Part shown: positions 17,272 through 26,610 of the stretch, one piece after another | How positions within the stretch are numbered: the first letter of the stretch is position 1 | How the letters are laid out: every line of letters begins with the position of its first letter | Source of the DNA: Streptomyces sp. NBC_01335 | GTDB taxonomy: Bacteria; Actinomycetota; Actinomycetes; Streptomycetales; Streptomycetaceae | DNA: 64,000 nucleotides | Direction: 5' to 3' | NCBI RefSeq assembly: GCF_035953295.1 | Contig: NZ_CP108370.1 | Location: 3,749,001 to 3,813,000, forward strand | Made by a program: the position numbers and the translations under genes | The notes under the pieces: model-generated | What the model was told of the DNA's origin: nothing | Databases searched by the model: none | Seen by the model: the letters and a program-made list of their open reading frames with translations, nothing else

Positions 17272-18069
17272 TCAGGCGCCGACCACCAGCGGTACGTGAC
17301 CTGACGAGGGTCTTCGCAGGCGAGTGCCCAGACGTTGAGGACCGAGTGCTGCCAGCGCCGACAGCGCACTGAGCCTCTGGCTGAAGGACCAGATGTCGGT
17401 GGTCGTCGGCGGCTTGAACGCCAGGACGTCGATACCCTGGGCGGCGAACGGTGCCGGGTCGAGGTACGCCATGCCGCCGGTCCCGCACAGATACGCGCGG
17501 GCGCGGGTAACGGCACAGAGGTCGGCGAGCCGCTGGGAGCGGCCCGGCCGGGAAAGCAGATCGCTGCTGGTGAGGATCTGGCCCCGCCAGCCGAGCAAGT
17601 CCAGTAACAAGTGGGTTGAAGCTGCGGCAACCGCAGCGGTCCTGCCGGTGTCGAAGACGTCCAGCACCTCGTCCAGGACCCGGGCGAGGGCCGGCCAGTA
17701 TGGGCTCGCTCCATAGTGTTGCCGAAGCATCCCCGCAGTTTTCCGACGAGCACGGTGGGGATCGTCGATCAACACGTCCCGAATGAGTGTCGGCCGCCCG
17801 TATGGCAGGCGTGTGGGGATGGTGAGCCACTGCGAACGGTTCGGTTCGTCGAGGTCACCGAGGCGGGCTCGGTGCTGGTAGTCGCGGCGGGTGAACTGCA
17901 CGTCGTCCAGGACGATCCAGTACTCCGCCGCGAACAGCTTGGCCAGTGTGGTCAGTCGAGGGAACAGGTTGGGCTGGTGGATGGCGCACAGCCCGCCCGG
18001 TTCTGGCAGGTCAGGAAGCGATGAGGCGGCTGGTGAAGCCGTCGTGGATGAGGGATTCGTACGCTCCAT
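17272..18069 (-). CDS. WbqC-like family protein
   Basis: A 265-residue protein with the WbqC-family opening CAIHQPNLFPRLTTLAKLF and DVQFTRRDYQHRARL (about residues 30-70), followed by LTIPTR and a Trp/Tyr-rich region. WbqC-like proteins occur in polysaccharide and natural-product clusters, and their chemistry is not settled. I chose the ATG at 18069, which has an exact GGAGG six bases upstream. It overlaps the end of the YdcF-like gene by about 59 bases in another frame. The first 25 residues are therefore unusual (Ser/Thr/Ala-rich). No alternative start lies nearer the homology. It is probably in one transcript with the SARP and YdcF-like genes. Confidence 0.7.
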   Translation of the reverse strand: MERTNPSSTTASPAASSLPDLPEPGGLCAIHQPNLFPRLTTLAKLFAAEYWIVLDDVQFTRRDYQHRARLGDLDEPNRSQWLTIPTRLPYGRPTLIRDVLIDDPHRARRKTAGMLRQHYGASPYWPALARVLDEVLDVFDTGRTAAVAAASTHLLLDLLGWRGQILTSSDLLSRPGRSQRLADLCAVTRARAYLCGTGGMAYLDPAPFAAQGIDVLAFKPPTTTDIWSFSQRLSALSALAALGPQRLGTRLRRPSSGHVPLVVGA

Positions 18070-18677
18070 GCACGTCCTCCGGGACCTGCTGCTCGATGGC
18101 GAATCCGAGCTTCGGATACTCGATGACTCGCTGGAGGTCGCCGACGAGCATGTCCAGGACGAGCTTCTCGTCACCGATGGACTTCACGTAGTCGTCGAGC
18201 TCCAGCGGCTCCGACGCGCAGAGGATCTCGACGTCGGGCCACAGCTTGCGGGCGGTCGCGAACGACCGCCGTTCCATGTAGGGCTTGGAGACCAACAGCA
18301 CCGTGGCCGGCGTGATGCCGGTGGCAACAAGGACCTCACGGGAAAGGGTGATGTTCTGCCCGGTGTTACCGGCCTTCGGTTCCAGCAGGATCGCCTCGGC
18401 CGGGAAGACCGAGGGCGTGCTCACGGAAGTGGACGGCTTCGCCGCGCGGGAAGACCTTGGCGGTGGTGGGGCTGTTGCCGCCGGTGAAGACCAGGGTCGG
18501 AAACAGCCCGGCGCGGTACAGGTCGGCGGAGTGGGTGGCGAGGCCGAGGTCGTGACTGCCCAGGCCGATCGCCACGTCGACGGGGCGCAGCTGGTGATGC
18601 ATCCGGTGGTAGTCCCAGATCAGCGCGGCCCGGCGCCGCTGGTCCTCGGTGATGGCCTGCTGGTTGTTGTCGCTCAC
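18011..18677 (-). pseudogene. YdcF/DUF218-like protein, split by a frameshift
   Basis: The DUF218/YdcF family contains putative periplasmic or envelope-associated proteins of unclear activity. The amino part starts at GTG 18677 behind GGGAGAGACGC and reads VDVAIGLGSHDLGLATH, then LVFTGGNSPTTAKVFPRGEA and HFREHAL. The carboxyl part continues in the next frame with PAEAILLEPKAGNTGQN and LVSKPYMERRSF to LIAS. The two halves are both clearly DUF218 but join at about 18400-18420 only if one base is skipped. The total length of 667 bases is one more than a multiple of three. This is a genuine disruption or a sequencing error. The downstream WbqC-like gene has its own strong ribosome site. Confidence 0.7.
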
Positions 18678-18734
18678 GCGTCTCTCCCTGGTCACCGCCG
18701 CCGGGGCCGGTCAGCCCCTCGATCATGGCCCGGC

Positions 18735-20597
18735 TCAGGCCGCTGCCGTCAGCAGGCGGGCGGCTTCGGGGGACGGGAGGGGGAAGGTGTGGGCGCAGTC
18801 CCGCAGGAGCGGGGGGATCGCGAGGTGGGCGGGGCTCGGTTCGTCGGCCAGGTTGTGGTCGAGGAGGGTGTCGAAGAGGCACTCCACGGCCGAGGGGGCG
18901 AGACCGGTGGCGGCGCAGGCCTGCGCGATGTCGTGGACGGCGGCCGGGAGCAGCGCGAGCGTCCGCGTGAACTCCTTCGCCTCGTCCGAGAGTTGTCCGT
19001 AGGAGAGGGCCAGGACGGACATCAGGTCGCGGTCTGCCGTGCGCAGGAACGCGGTACGGCCCGCGCTGGTGCCCAGGCGTGCCGTCACGTCCGGCACGGT
19101 CCACGAAGGGCGGTCCCGCAGACGGGTCGCCGCGATGCGCAGGGCCAGCGGGTGGTGCCCGCACAGAGCGACCGTCCGGTCGAGGGACGAGCCGGCGCAG
19201 GCGTCGCCCGCTATGCGGCGGAACAGAGCCTCCGCCTCCGCCGGGGCCAGCGCACCCAAGGGCAGCGACAGGGCGCCGTCCGTCGCGGTCAGTTTGCGAC
19301 GGACGGTGATCAGGGCGAGCGTGTCGCCCGTGCCGGGCAGCAGGGGGTCCACCTGTGCCGCGTCGGCCGCGTTGTCGAGGACGAGCAGGGCGCGTCGGCC
19401 CGCGAGACGGGAGCGCCAGATGGCGCTGCGCTCGGCGAGGCCGTCCGGGAGACCATCGGGCGCGGCGCCGTCGGAGCGGAGCAGCACCCCAAGCGCCTCC
19501 TCGGGAGTGAGCGGTGCGCGCGCCGGGCTGAAGCCGTGCAGGTCGACGTAGAACTGGCCGTCCGGGTGGCCCGTGGTGCGGCGGTGCGCGAAGTGGACGG
19601 CGAGCGCCGTCTTGCCGATGCCGCCCATGCCGTCGATCACGACCGTGCGGGGAGAACCGGCGCTCTGCCCGTCGACGGCCCGTTCGAGCAGCGCCAGTTC
19701 GGTGGCACGGCCGGTGAAGTCGGGCAGGTCACGCGGGAGGTAGTTCTCCTGGCCGGGGCGGACGGTAGCGGGGCGGCCGGTCGCGGGATGGCCAGTCGCG
19801 GGGTGGACGGTCGTGGGGCGGAGGGTGGCGGGCCGGCCGGCCGCAGGTGCCTGGAGCTGCAACCGTGGGGCGTCCGCGAGGATCTCGGCGTGCAGGCGGC
19901 GCAGCCGTGGACCGGGTTCCAGGCCCAGCTCGTCGGCGAGCAGCCGGCGGCCCTCGTCGTAGACGGCGAGCGCGTCGGCCTGCCGGCCGCTCCGGTACAG
20001 CGCGAGCATCAGGCTGCCGCGCAGGGCGTCGCGCAGCGGGTGCCTGGCGGCCAGTGCGAACAGTTCGGCGACCAGCGAGCCGGTCTCACCGGACGCGAGT
20101 CGGAGATCCATCAACTCTTCGATGGCGGTGAGCCGTTGCTCGTCGAGTCCGGCCGCTACGGCGGTCACCGCCGGGCAGTCGATGCCGGCGAAGGCATCGC
20201 CGCGCCACAGGTCCACCGCGGCCTGCAGCAGCCGCGTCGCCTCGGCGTCGCGGCCCTCCCGACGGGCGGCGCGGGCGGCACGGACCCCGTCGGTGAAGCG
20301 GTGCGCGTCCACCGCGTCGGCGGCCACGTCGAGGCGGTAGCCGACGTCCACCGTGATGAGTCCGGCCCCTTCGGAGCCGGCCAGCGCGGCACGCAGATCG
20401 CGGATCGCGTTGTGCACCTGGTGGCGGGCGGAGGCGGGCGGGTCCTGCCACAGCTCGTCCACCAAGGCGTCCATGGAGACCGCGTAACGCGCGTTCAGCA
20501 GCAGCAGAGCCAGAAGCCGACGGCGGCGCATGCCGCGGAGCCGGACCGGCACCCCCGACTCACGCACTTCCACCGGTCCCAGAACCAGGAAATCCAT
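18735..20597 (-). CDS. SARP-family (AfsR-like) transcriptional activator with NB-ARC domain
   Basis: A 620-residue Streptomyces antibiotic regulatory protein. An OmpR-type winged helix (about 1-95, MDFLVLGPVEV and RRRRLLALLLLNAR) is followed by the BTAD domain (about 100-245, VDAHRFTDGVRAAR and EELGLEPGP-like LGLEPGPRLRRLH). A linker of repeated (A/T)TGHPATGRPAT follows (about 255-280). An NB-ARC ATPase has P-loop DGMGGIGKTALA and LLVLDNAADAAQV. The TPR region of full AfsR is missing. I chose ATG 20597 because GGGGG lies eight bases upstream, over a GTG nine bases earlier. It is divergent from the UbiA gene and is the likely activator of the cluster. I saw no TTA codon. Confidence 0.92.
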   Translation of the reverse strand: MDFLVLGPVEVRESGVPVRLRGMRRRRLLALLLLNARYAVSMDALVDELWQDPPASARHQVHNAIRDLRAALAGSEGAGLITVDVGYRLDVAADAVDAHRFTDGVRAARAARREGRDAEATRLLQAAVDLWRGDAFAGIDCPAVTAVAAGLDEQRLTAIEELMDLRLASGETGSLVAELFALAARHPLRDALRGSLMLALYRSGRQADALAVYDEGRRLLADELGLEPGPRLRRLHAEILADAPRLQLQAPAAGRPATLRPTTVHPATGHPATGRPATVRPGQENYLPRDLPDFTGRATELALLERAVDGQSAGSPRTVVIDGMGGIGKTALAVHFAHRRTTGHPDGQFYVDLHGFSPARAPLTPEEALGVLLRSDGAAPDGLPDGLAERSAIWRSRLAGRRALLVLDNAADAAQVDPLLPGTGDTLALITVRRKLTATDGALSLPLGALAPAEAEALFRRIAGDACAGSSLDRTVALCGHHPLALRIAATRLRDRPSWTVPDVTARLGTSAGRTAFLRTADRDLMSVLALSYGQLSDEAKEFTRTLALLPAAVHDIAQACAATGLAPSAVECLFDTLLDHNLADEPSPAHLAIPPLLRDCAHTFPLPSPEAARLLTAAA

Positions 20598-20757
20598 GTC
20601 CCGCACCCCCGACGTTCCGCATCGTGCAGCGTGATTGCGACAGTCAGGACGCTAGGCGCGCGGGCTCTCCGTATTCAACGCGAGTACTCCCCATGACACA
20701 TGGCGTACCTCAAAAGACACACGACGGAACCACGAATTCCCGCCTTACGTTCCCCCC

Positions 20758-21732
20758 ATGACACAGGCCCTTACGCCTCGCCTCTCCCCCTCGTCCCCCT
20801 CCGCCATCACCGCGTTCGACACCCCGTGGCCCTCCCTCGTCTCGACGGCCCGCACCGTGCGACTGTGCCTGCGGGAGGCACGTCCGCTGGTACAGGTGAT
20901 GTTCGTCCTGCGGTTCGTCACCGGTGCACTGCTGACGGCGTCTGCCGCGCACCACCGGCCCGACGCCCCGCACCTGTTGATCGGCACGGCCGCCTGGTGG
21001 GCGGCGACGGTGAGCGTCTACGTCTTCAACGGGGTGAGCGACTTGCGCGAGGACCGGGCCAATCGATCCCAAAGACCTTTGGCCAGTGGCCGGTTGACCG
21101 AGGTGGCGGCCCGGCGGGCCGTGGTGGTGACCGCACTGGCCGGGCTGCTGCTCAGCTGCGCGGCGGGGTGGCGGGTGGTCGAGGCCACCGCCGTCTTCCT
21201 CGCCCTGGGATACGCCTACTCCGCGCCGCGGATCGCCGCCAAGTGCCGCTCCTGGTCGGCCTCCGGGGTCACCTGCGCCGCCGCGGGAACCACCTACATC
21301 GCCGGAGTCGTCTCCTCGGGCAGCGAACTCACCGCCGAGGCAGCCGTCTTCGCCCTGGTGCTCTCGCTCGGAGTGGGGCTGATCGCGGCCGTCGCCAAGG
21401 ACCTGGGCAGCACCCGGGGAGACGCACTCGCGGGCCGGCGCACCCTGGCCGTCATCCGCGGCGATCGCAGCGCCCGGCGCTTCTGCGCCGCTTCCGGTGG
21501 GGCGTTGACCCTGGTCCTCACGGCAGGAGCCCTGTGGGTGCACGAACTGCCGCTCGACGCGGCCGCCGCCGCGTTCGCCGTGGGCGCCCTGTGCGTGGCA
21601 GGACGCTGCCTGCCGCCCCGGATGAAGAGCGGCACAGCAGGAGAGGCCAACGTGCGTGGTCCGTACCGGAGTTGGATGGCCACACAGTATGCCGTCCACC
21701 TGGCCGCGCTGGCCGCGCTGGCCTTGGCCTGA
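20758..21732 (+). CDS. UbiA-family prenyltransferase
   Basis: An integral membrane prenyltransferase of 324 residues with about eight hydrophobic segments. The first Asp-rich motif is NGVSDLREDRANR (Asn91, Asp95, Asp99), which fits NxxxDxxxD. The second is KDLGSTRGD on a later cytoplasmic loop. These residues bind Mg-diphosphate of an isoprenoid donor. ATG 20758 lies at the divergent promoter region shared with the SARP gene. No isoprenoid synthase is nearby, so the donor would come from primary metabolism. Its acceptor could be the polyketide product or a quinone. The family is secure and the substrate is not. Confidence 0.85.
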   Translation: MTQALTPRLSPSSPSAITAFDTPWPSLVSTARTVRLCLREARPLVQVMFVLRFVTGALLTASAAHHRPDAPHLLIGTAAWWAATVSVYVFNGVSDLREDRANRSQRPLASGRLTEVAARRAVVVTALAGLLLSCAAGWRVVEATAVFLALGYAYSAPRIAAKCRSWSASGVTCAAAGTTYIAGVVSSGSELTAEAAVFALVLSLGVGLIAAVAKDLGSTRGDALAGRRTLAVIRGDRSARRFCAASGGALTLVLTAGALWVHELPLDAAAAAFAVGALCVAGRCLPPRMKSGTAGEANVRGPYRSWMATQYAVHLAALAALALA

Positions 21733-21860
21733 GCCACTTGCCCCCTTTTGGTAACTCGCCTTCTGATCGCGAGCCCCATACTATGATCGCGCCGGACGGG
21801 GGATTGTGGGGAGTCGTGCCGTCCTGGCCCTGACAACTCCTCATATCGAGGGGGCGCACC

Positions 21861-22940
21861 GTGGAACTCTCCGCCGACCCGGCGACCGAACGGTCCTGTC
21901 TGATCGATTCCGCCGTGGCCCGCTACGCCGACGGTCTGCGACAGGCTGCCAATCCGCTGGTCCTGCGTCCGGAACTCTGGATCTCCTGCGAGAGACAGGC
22001 CCGGCAGATCCTCGACGAGTGCATCGCCACTCTGCACGGCACGGCCGTCCAGGTGGCGGCGGAGGCCGAACTGACCTCGATGGCGCTCGGTGTGCAGCGC
22101 TCCTTCGAGAAGGTCTCGCCGATCGACTCGGTGCACGCGGCCCGCGTGCTGTTCGACGTGGCGGTCGAGACGATGACCGAGGCCGCCACCCAACTCCCCG
22201 CCGAGGTCGCGCTCTCCCGGTTCCTGACCGCCGTACGCATGCTGCACAAGGGCATCTTCGCGCGGGTCAGCGCCGCCGCCATCGGCTACGAGTCGACGAC
22301 CCTGCACAACGTCGGTCAGGCCAGCACCGCCCGCCGCCACCAGCTCGCCCGCGATCTGCACGACCACATCGGGAGCAGCATCAGCCTGGCGCTGCGCTGT
22401 CTCGACCTCTACACCATGGAGCAGGCGAAGGGGATCGCCTCCACCCGCGACCGGCTCCAGGACGCCCGACAGGCACTGCGCGACGTGTTCAGCTTCACCC
22501 GCACGATGGTCAGCGGACTGCGCGTCAACGAACTGCACGACGGTCTGAAGGAGGAGATCGACGCCTACAGCGCCGCAGCCTCCGACCGGCCGGCCGAAGT
22601 CGACTCCCGCATCGACGGCGACGAGTCCTGGCTGCCCGAACAGACCCGCCAGGAGCTGTTCCTCGTGGTGCGCGAAGCCCTGCGCAACGCCTTCGCGCAC
22701 GCCAGGGCCAACCACATCGACATCCTCGTCAGCGTCTTCCCGGACGCCGCGCACGCCACCGTCACCGACGACGGGGTCGGGCTGCCGAACCCGCGCGACG
22801 GTGACGGCACCGGCCTGACCGCCATGCGGCAGCGGGTGGCCGCCCTCGGAGGGACGCTGGAGCTGATCAGCCAGCCCGGCCAGGGGACGCGCGTCCAGCT
22901 CCGCATCCCGCTGGACGGCACCGGGGCGGGCGACCGATGA
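21861..22940 (+). CDS. Cytoplasmic sensor histidine kinase, NarL type
   Basis: A 359-residue kinase without visible membrane segments. Residues 1-140 form an unknown helical sensor region. The HisKA_3 motif is RHQLARDLHDHIGSSIS with His167 as the probable phosphoacceptor. The HATPase part shows VVREALRNAFAHA, TVTDDGVGLPN and GTGLTAMRQRV. The start is GTG with GAGGGGG seven bases upstream. The stop overlaps the regulator ATG. A promoter-like TACTAT lies at 21778-21783 in the 128-base gap after the UbiA gene. Being soluble, it probably responds to an intracellular signal, perhaps a pathway intermediate. Confidence 0.9.
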   Translation: MELSADPATERSCLIDSAVARYADGLRQAANPLVLRPELWISCERQARQILDECIATLHGTAVQVAAEAELTSMALGVQRSFEKVSPIDSVHAARVLFDVAVETMTEAATQLPAEVALSRFLTAVRMLHKGIFARVSAAAIGYESTTLHNVGQASTARRHQLARDLHDHIGSSISLALRCLDLYTMEQAKGIASTRDRLQDARQALRDVFSFTRTMVSGLRVNELHDGLKEEIDAYSAAASDRPAEVDSRIDGDESWLPEQTRQELFLVVREALRNAFAHARANHIDILVSVFPDAAHATVTDDGVGLPNPRDGDGTGLTAMRQRVAALGGTLELISQPGQGTRVQLRIPLDGTGAGDR

Positions 22941-23584
22941 GCGCGGGAGCGGAGACCACGGGGGACATCCGCGTGCTGGCCGTGGACGACCACCGGCTGC
23001 TGCGCGAGGCACTGTGCGAACTCCTGGAGATGTACGAGGGGCTGACGGTGGTCGCGCAGGCCGACGACGGGCCGAGCGGCGTACGGATGGCAGGCCTGCA
23101 CCGCCCGGACCTCGTGCTGCTCGACGTGGAGATGCCGGGGCCCGGCCCGCTCGCCAACCTGCGGGGGATCCGCCAGGCGGCGCCCGAGGCGCGGATCATC
23201 ATGCTGACGATGCACGACAACCGCCAGCTCATCGACTCGCTGCTGTCCGCGGGAGCCGTGGGCTACCTTCACAAGGAGGCCGACCGGGACGTCCTGGTCG
23301 CCGCCATACGCAGCGCGATGGCGGGCGGCAGGACGATGTACCTGCCGCGCACGCCGAGCGGCTCGGGACCCGAGCGCGAGCCGACGTCCGCCGACACCCT
23401 CACCCTCCGCGAGCGGGAGCTGATGGAGCTGGTCGCGCAGGGACTGAGCAACCGGCAGATCGGCACCCGCCTGGGGATCACGGAGGGCACCGTCAAGCGC
23501 CATCTGCGGAACATCTTCGACAAGCTCGGCGCGACCTCCCGGCTGGACGCGGTCAACCGGGTCCAGCCGCTGCGCCGTTACTGA
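22937..23584 (+). CDS. NarL/FixJ-family response regulator
   Basis: This is the partner of the preceding kinase, 215 residues. The receiver domain has VDDHRLLREAL, Asp63 in LVLLDVEMPGPGP, and lysine in GYLHKEA. The LuxR-type helix-turn-helix reads LTLRERELMELVAQGLSNRQ and GTVKRHLRNIFDKLGA. It starts at an ATG overlapping the kinase TGA. Its end overlaps the 3' end of the convergent MFS gene by seven bases, so the two transcripts run into each other. It is a second candidate regulator of the cluster beside the SARP. Confidence 0.92.
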   Translation: MSAGAETTGDIRVLAVDDHRLLREALCELLEMYEGLTVVAQADDGPSGVRMAGLHRPDLVLLDVEMPGPGPLANLRGIRQAAPEARIIMLTMHDNRQLIDSLLSAGAVGYLHKEADRDVLVAAIRSAMAGGRTMYLPRTPSGSGPEREPTSADTLTLRERELMELVAQGLSNRQIGTRLGITEGTVKRHLRNIFDKLGATSRLDAVNRVQPLRRY

Positions 23585-25230
23585 GCCGCTGCGGCCCGTG
23601 CCGCCTTCTCCCGGCGATCCGCGATCAGCAGCGCGACGGCCGGGGCGAGGGTGAGCGCGTACACGGCGAGCAACAGGCCGAAGGAATCGGCGAACGCGGC
23701 CGGTACGAGCCCGTGATGCGACTGCGCGGCCCGGTCCAGGACGATCGTGACCACGGCGAGGGCGAAGGTGCCGCCGATCCGCTGGACCAGGTTGAGCTGC
23801 GTGGAGGCGTCCGGGATGGAGCGCGGCTCGACCGACTCGAAGGCGCGGGTCATGGCCGGCACGATGGTCAGGCCCGTGCCCAGGCCCCGGACCGCGATCG
23901 CCGCGCACAGCAGCACGTACGACGTGCTGGACGACAGCGCGGTCAGCGGCACGGTCGCGAGCATGGTGAGGACGATCCCGATCACGACGGTGGTACCGCC
24001 GCCGATCTTCTTCATGATCGGGCGGCAGGCGAGGCCCGCGACGACGACTCCGGTGCCGCCGGCCGACATCAGCAGCCCCGTGGTGACGGCGCTCTCGCCG
24101 CGGGCCGACTCGAAGTACAGCGGGATCAGCATCATGGGGGAGAAGAGGACGAAGCCGAGGCAGAAGATGTTGATCGCGGCCGTGCGGTAGACGCGGTGCG
24201 CGAACAGGCGCAGGTCCAGCAGAGGTGCGGCGGTGCGCAGTTGGTGACGCACGAAGACGACGCCGCTCGCCAGGCCCACCACCAGCGGGACCAGGGAGGC
24301 GGGGCTGGCGGACAGGCCCGTCTCGGAGAAGGCGTGCACGGCGAGGACCACACCGACCGTGCAGGCGGCGGCGGTCAGCAGCCCCAGCACGTCGAGCGGG
24401 CGGCCGCCGCCGGGGACGGCGGGGGCGTCCTTGCGGACGCGGCGCAGCGCCACCACCAGCAGCACCGCGCACAGCGGGATGTTGACGGCGTAGACCGCCC
24501 ACCAGTCCCAGGCGTTGACCAGGAGGCCGCCGACGGTGGGGCCGAGCAGCGGACTGATCAGCATGACGCTGCCGTTCAACGCCTGGACCTGGCCCAGGCG
24601 TTCGCGCGGCATGCCGCTGGTGAGCAGGATGGTGGCGACGGGGACCAGCACGCCCGCTGCGGCACCGGACAGAGCGCGCGCAGCGATCAGTTCGGCGAGT
24701 GTCGTGCTGAAGGCGCAGGCCGCGGAGCCGATCCCGAACACGGCGACGGAGGCGATGAAGGTGCGGCGGGTACCGAAGCGGGAGGCCAGCCAGCCCGCGG
24801 CCGGCATCAGGGCGACCAGGGCCAACAGGTAGGCGGTGACGACCCATTGGACCTGGGTGATGGCACCGAAGCGGGCGGAGGTGTCGGCCAGCGAGACGTT
24901 GACGATGGTGGTGTCGAGCTGGGCGACGAAGGCGCCGCCCACGGCCACGGCGATGGTGAGGATCGCGGTGCGGGTGGCCGCCGCGGCCGAGGGGTCGCGG
25001 CCCTCCGCGGGGCCTCGGTCCGTAGCGGGAGCCGCGTCGGCTCCGGCAGCCGCGTCGGCCTCGGGAGCCTCGGGAGCGGCGTCGGCCTCGGGAGCCGGCT
25101 CCGCCGGGCCGGCGTGCGTCGCCGGGGAACGGTCCGCCGGGGGCGCCGGGTCCGCCGCGGGTGCGGGCTCCGCCACGGGGGTCGGGTCCGCCGCGGGCGC
25201 CGGGGGCTCGGTTCTCTGGTCCAGGGACAT
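23578..25230 (-). CDS. MFS drug exporter, DHA2 (14-TM) type
   Basis: A membrane efflux pump of 550 residues. An unusually long amino-terminal tail of about 80 residues, made of Ala/Pro/Asp repeats, precedes the first transmembrane helix (AILTIAVAVGGAFVAQLDTT). This is followed by NVSLADTSARFG, the motif A region GWLASRFGTRR, and motif C LLGPTVGGLLVNAWDWWAVY. About fourteen helices are visible. The ATG at 25230 has AGGA ten bases upstream. It is the last gene in the minus-strand cluster direction and probably exports the product or gives self-resistance. It is separated from the acyltransferase by 228 bases that hold only a GGGGCT repeat. Confidence 0.9.
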   Translation of the reverse strand: MSLDQRTEPPAPAADPTPVAEPAPAADPAPPADRSPATHAGPAEPAPEADAAPEAPEADAAAGADAAPATDRGPAEGRDPSAAAATRTAILTIAVAVGGAFVAQLDTTIVNVSLADTSARFGAITQVQWVVTAYLLALVALMPAAGWLASRFGTRRTFIASVAVFGIGSAACAFSTTLAELIAARALSGAAAGVLVPVATILLTSGMPRERLGQVQALNGSVMLISPLLGPTVGGLLVNAWDWWAVYAVNIPLCAVLLVVALRRVRKDAPAVPGGGRPLDVLGLLTAAACTVGVVLAVHAFSETGLSASPASLVPLVVGLASGVVFVRHQLRTAAPLLDLRLFAHRVYRTAAINIFCLGFVLFSPMMLIPLYFESARGESAVTTGLLMSAGGTGVVVAGLACRPIMKKIGGGTTVVIGIVLTMLATVPLTALSSSTSYVLLCAAIAVRGLGTGLTIVPAMTRAFESVEPRSIPDASTQLNLVQRIGGTFALAVVTIVLDRAAQSHHGLVPAAFADSFGLLLAVYALTLAPAVALLIADRREKAARAAAAQ

Positions 25231-25458
25231 ACGAGGTCGTCCTTCGGGTGGATGGTGGACCGGACCTCGGGTCCGGTCGGGGCTGGGGCTGAGGCAGGGG
25301 CTGGGGCTGGGGCTTTCGTGATCGGTTGGGGTCGCCGTGGCCGTATCGCTCGCGGCGGCCCGGCAAGCGGTGTGTCTCAGGTCGGGGAGGAGGGTGGCCG
25401 CGTCGAGGGTCGGCGCGCCGGCCGGGGCGGGATCGCCCACCGGGTCCGGGGCGCCGGC

Positions 25459-26610
25459 TCAGGCGGAGCTCAGGGCCTCGGCGATGTCGTCCAGGAGCGC
25501 TTCGGCCTTCTCCCGGGCGCCCGGCCGGTCGCGGCAGGCCAGGGTCAGCTCGGTGCTGTCGCCCACGCGGCAGGCGCTCAGGAACATCTCGGCGTACGGG
25601 ACCAGCATCGGCAGGGTGCAGAAGGAGTCGGCGCGGAAGTCCGGGGTCGAGAAGGCCCGCGGGTCGACCTCGCCGTGGTCGGAGATGATCGCCGTGCAGG
25701 GGAAGCTGTTGCCGTCGAACGCGCGCGCCTCGCTCAGGTTGTTGGCGAACGGGTTGTCGCGCAGGAAGTCACGGTCGAGGACGGCGACCTCGGTCTTGGC
25801 GATCAGGGCGCGGACCAGCGTGGAGTGGACGCGTTTCCAGGCGTCGTCGCGGCGCAGGTCGAGGACGAGCTGCGAGGTCAGGTTCGCGGTGGAGCGCGTC
25901 GTGGTGTCGTGGCGGCGCAGGTCCACCGGGACGATCAGGCGGCCGGTGTCCGTGGTGAGGTGGCGGGAGAGCGCCGCCGCCGCGCGTGCGGTGACCCCGG
26001 ACGGGGCGGCGGGCACCCGGCGGCTCAGCCACAGGGGCCGCTCGCCCGCGGGCCCCCGGCCGATGATGGCGGGCAGTCCGGTGAGACGGGTGGCCTCGGG
26101 GGCCGGGCGGACGTCGCCCGCCGCGGCGCGGAAGTGCGCGTCGTCCACCGTGTCCGGGCATCCGGCCAGGTCCTCGTCGCGCAGGGACCGGAAGAGGTCC
26201 GCGATCCACTGCCGCAGACCGCGCCCGTCGGTGACGATGTGGCTGGCCCGGACGACGAGCCGGGTGGTCCCCCCGTCACGGATCAGACCCAGTTCGCAGA
26301 CGGGTCCGGTGACCACCGACAGGTCGCGGTGGAAGAACGGGTGGTCGAGGCCGGTGCCGGCGGGCAGTTTTACGACCTCGGGGGCGGTACCGTCGGCGCG
26401 CCACAGGGCGCCCCGGCGGCGTACCGCGAGGCCGGGACTCGCCTCGGTGGCCGCGCGCGCGGCCCGGCTCAGCGCGACCGCGTCGAGCGTTCCCTCGCCC
26501 TCGATCACCATCTGAATGAGCTGCGGGGTGCCGGTCGCGGCGGCGTTGAGGTAGCCCCGTTCGATCGGGGAGATGCGGCGGGTGTACGGCCGCGCGGCGG
26601 TGAGGGTCAT
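25459..26610 (-). CDS. Condensation-domain/PapA-like acyltransferase
   Basis: A stand-alone protein of 383 residues with the chloramphenicol-acetyltransferase fold typical of NRPS condensation and PapA acyltransferases. The active site reads RASHIVTDGRG (His124, Asp128). The first His of the HHxxxDG motif is Ser, but the catalytic second His is kept. The carboxyl part shows PVDLRRHD, as in PapA-type proteins, and SDHGEVDP near a DFGWG-like position. It is translationally coupled to the phosphopantetheinyl transferase (ATGA at 26607-26610). I infer that it joins a carrier-bound acyl chain to an amine or alcohol and so may release the product. No thioesterase exists in the cluster. Confidence 0.72.
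   Translation of the reverse strand: MTLTAARPYTRRISPIERGYLNAAATGTPQLIQMVIEGEGTLDAVALSRAARAATEASPGLAVRRRGALWRADGTAPEVVKLPAGTGLDHPFFHRDLSVVTGPVCELGLIRDGGTTRLVVRASHIVTDGRGLRQWIADLFRSLRDEDLAGCPDTVDDAHFRAAAGDVRPAPEATRLTGLPAIIGRGPAGERPLWLSRRVPAAPSGVTARAAAALSRHLTTDTGRLIVPVDLRRHDTTTRSTANLTSQLVLDLRRDDAWKRVHSTLVRALIAKTEVAVLDRDFLRDNPFANNLSEARAFDGNSFPCTAIISDHGEVDPRAFSTPDFRADSFCTLPMLVPYAEMFLSACRVGDSTELTLACRDRPGAREKAEALLDDIAEALSSA

Noticed and set aside
20688..20765. Repeated CCCCATGACACA at 20689-20700 and 20754-20765
   Set aside because: The second copy is the UbiA start codon region. The 12-base identity is suggestive of a local duplication but has no ribosome-site or operator logic that I can support.
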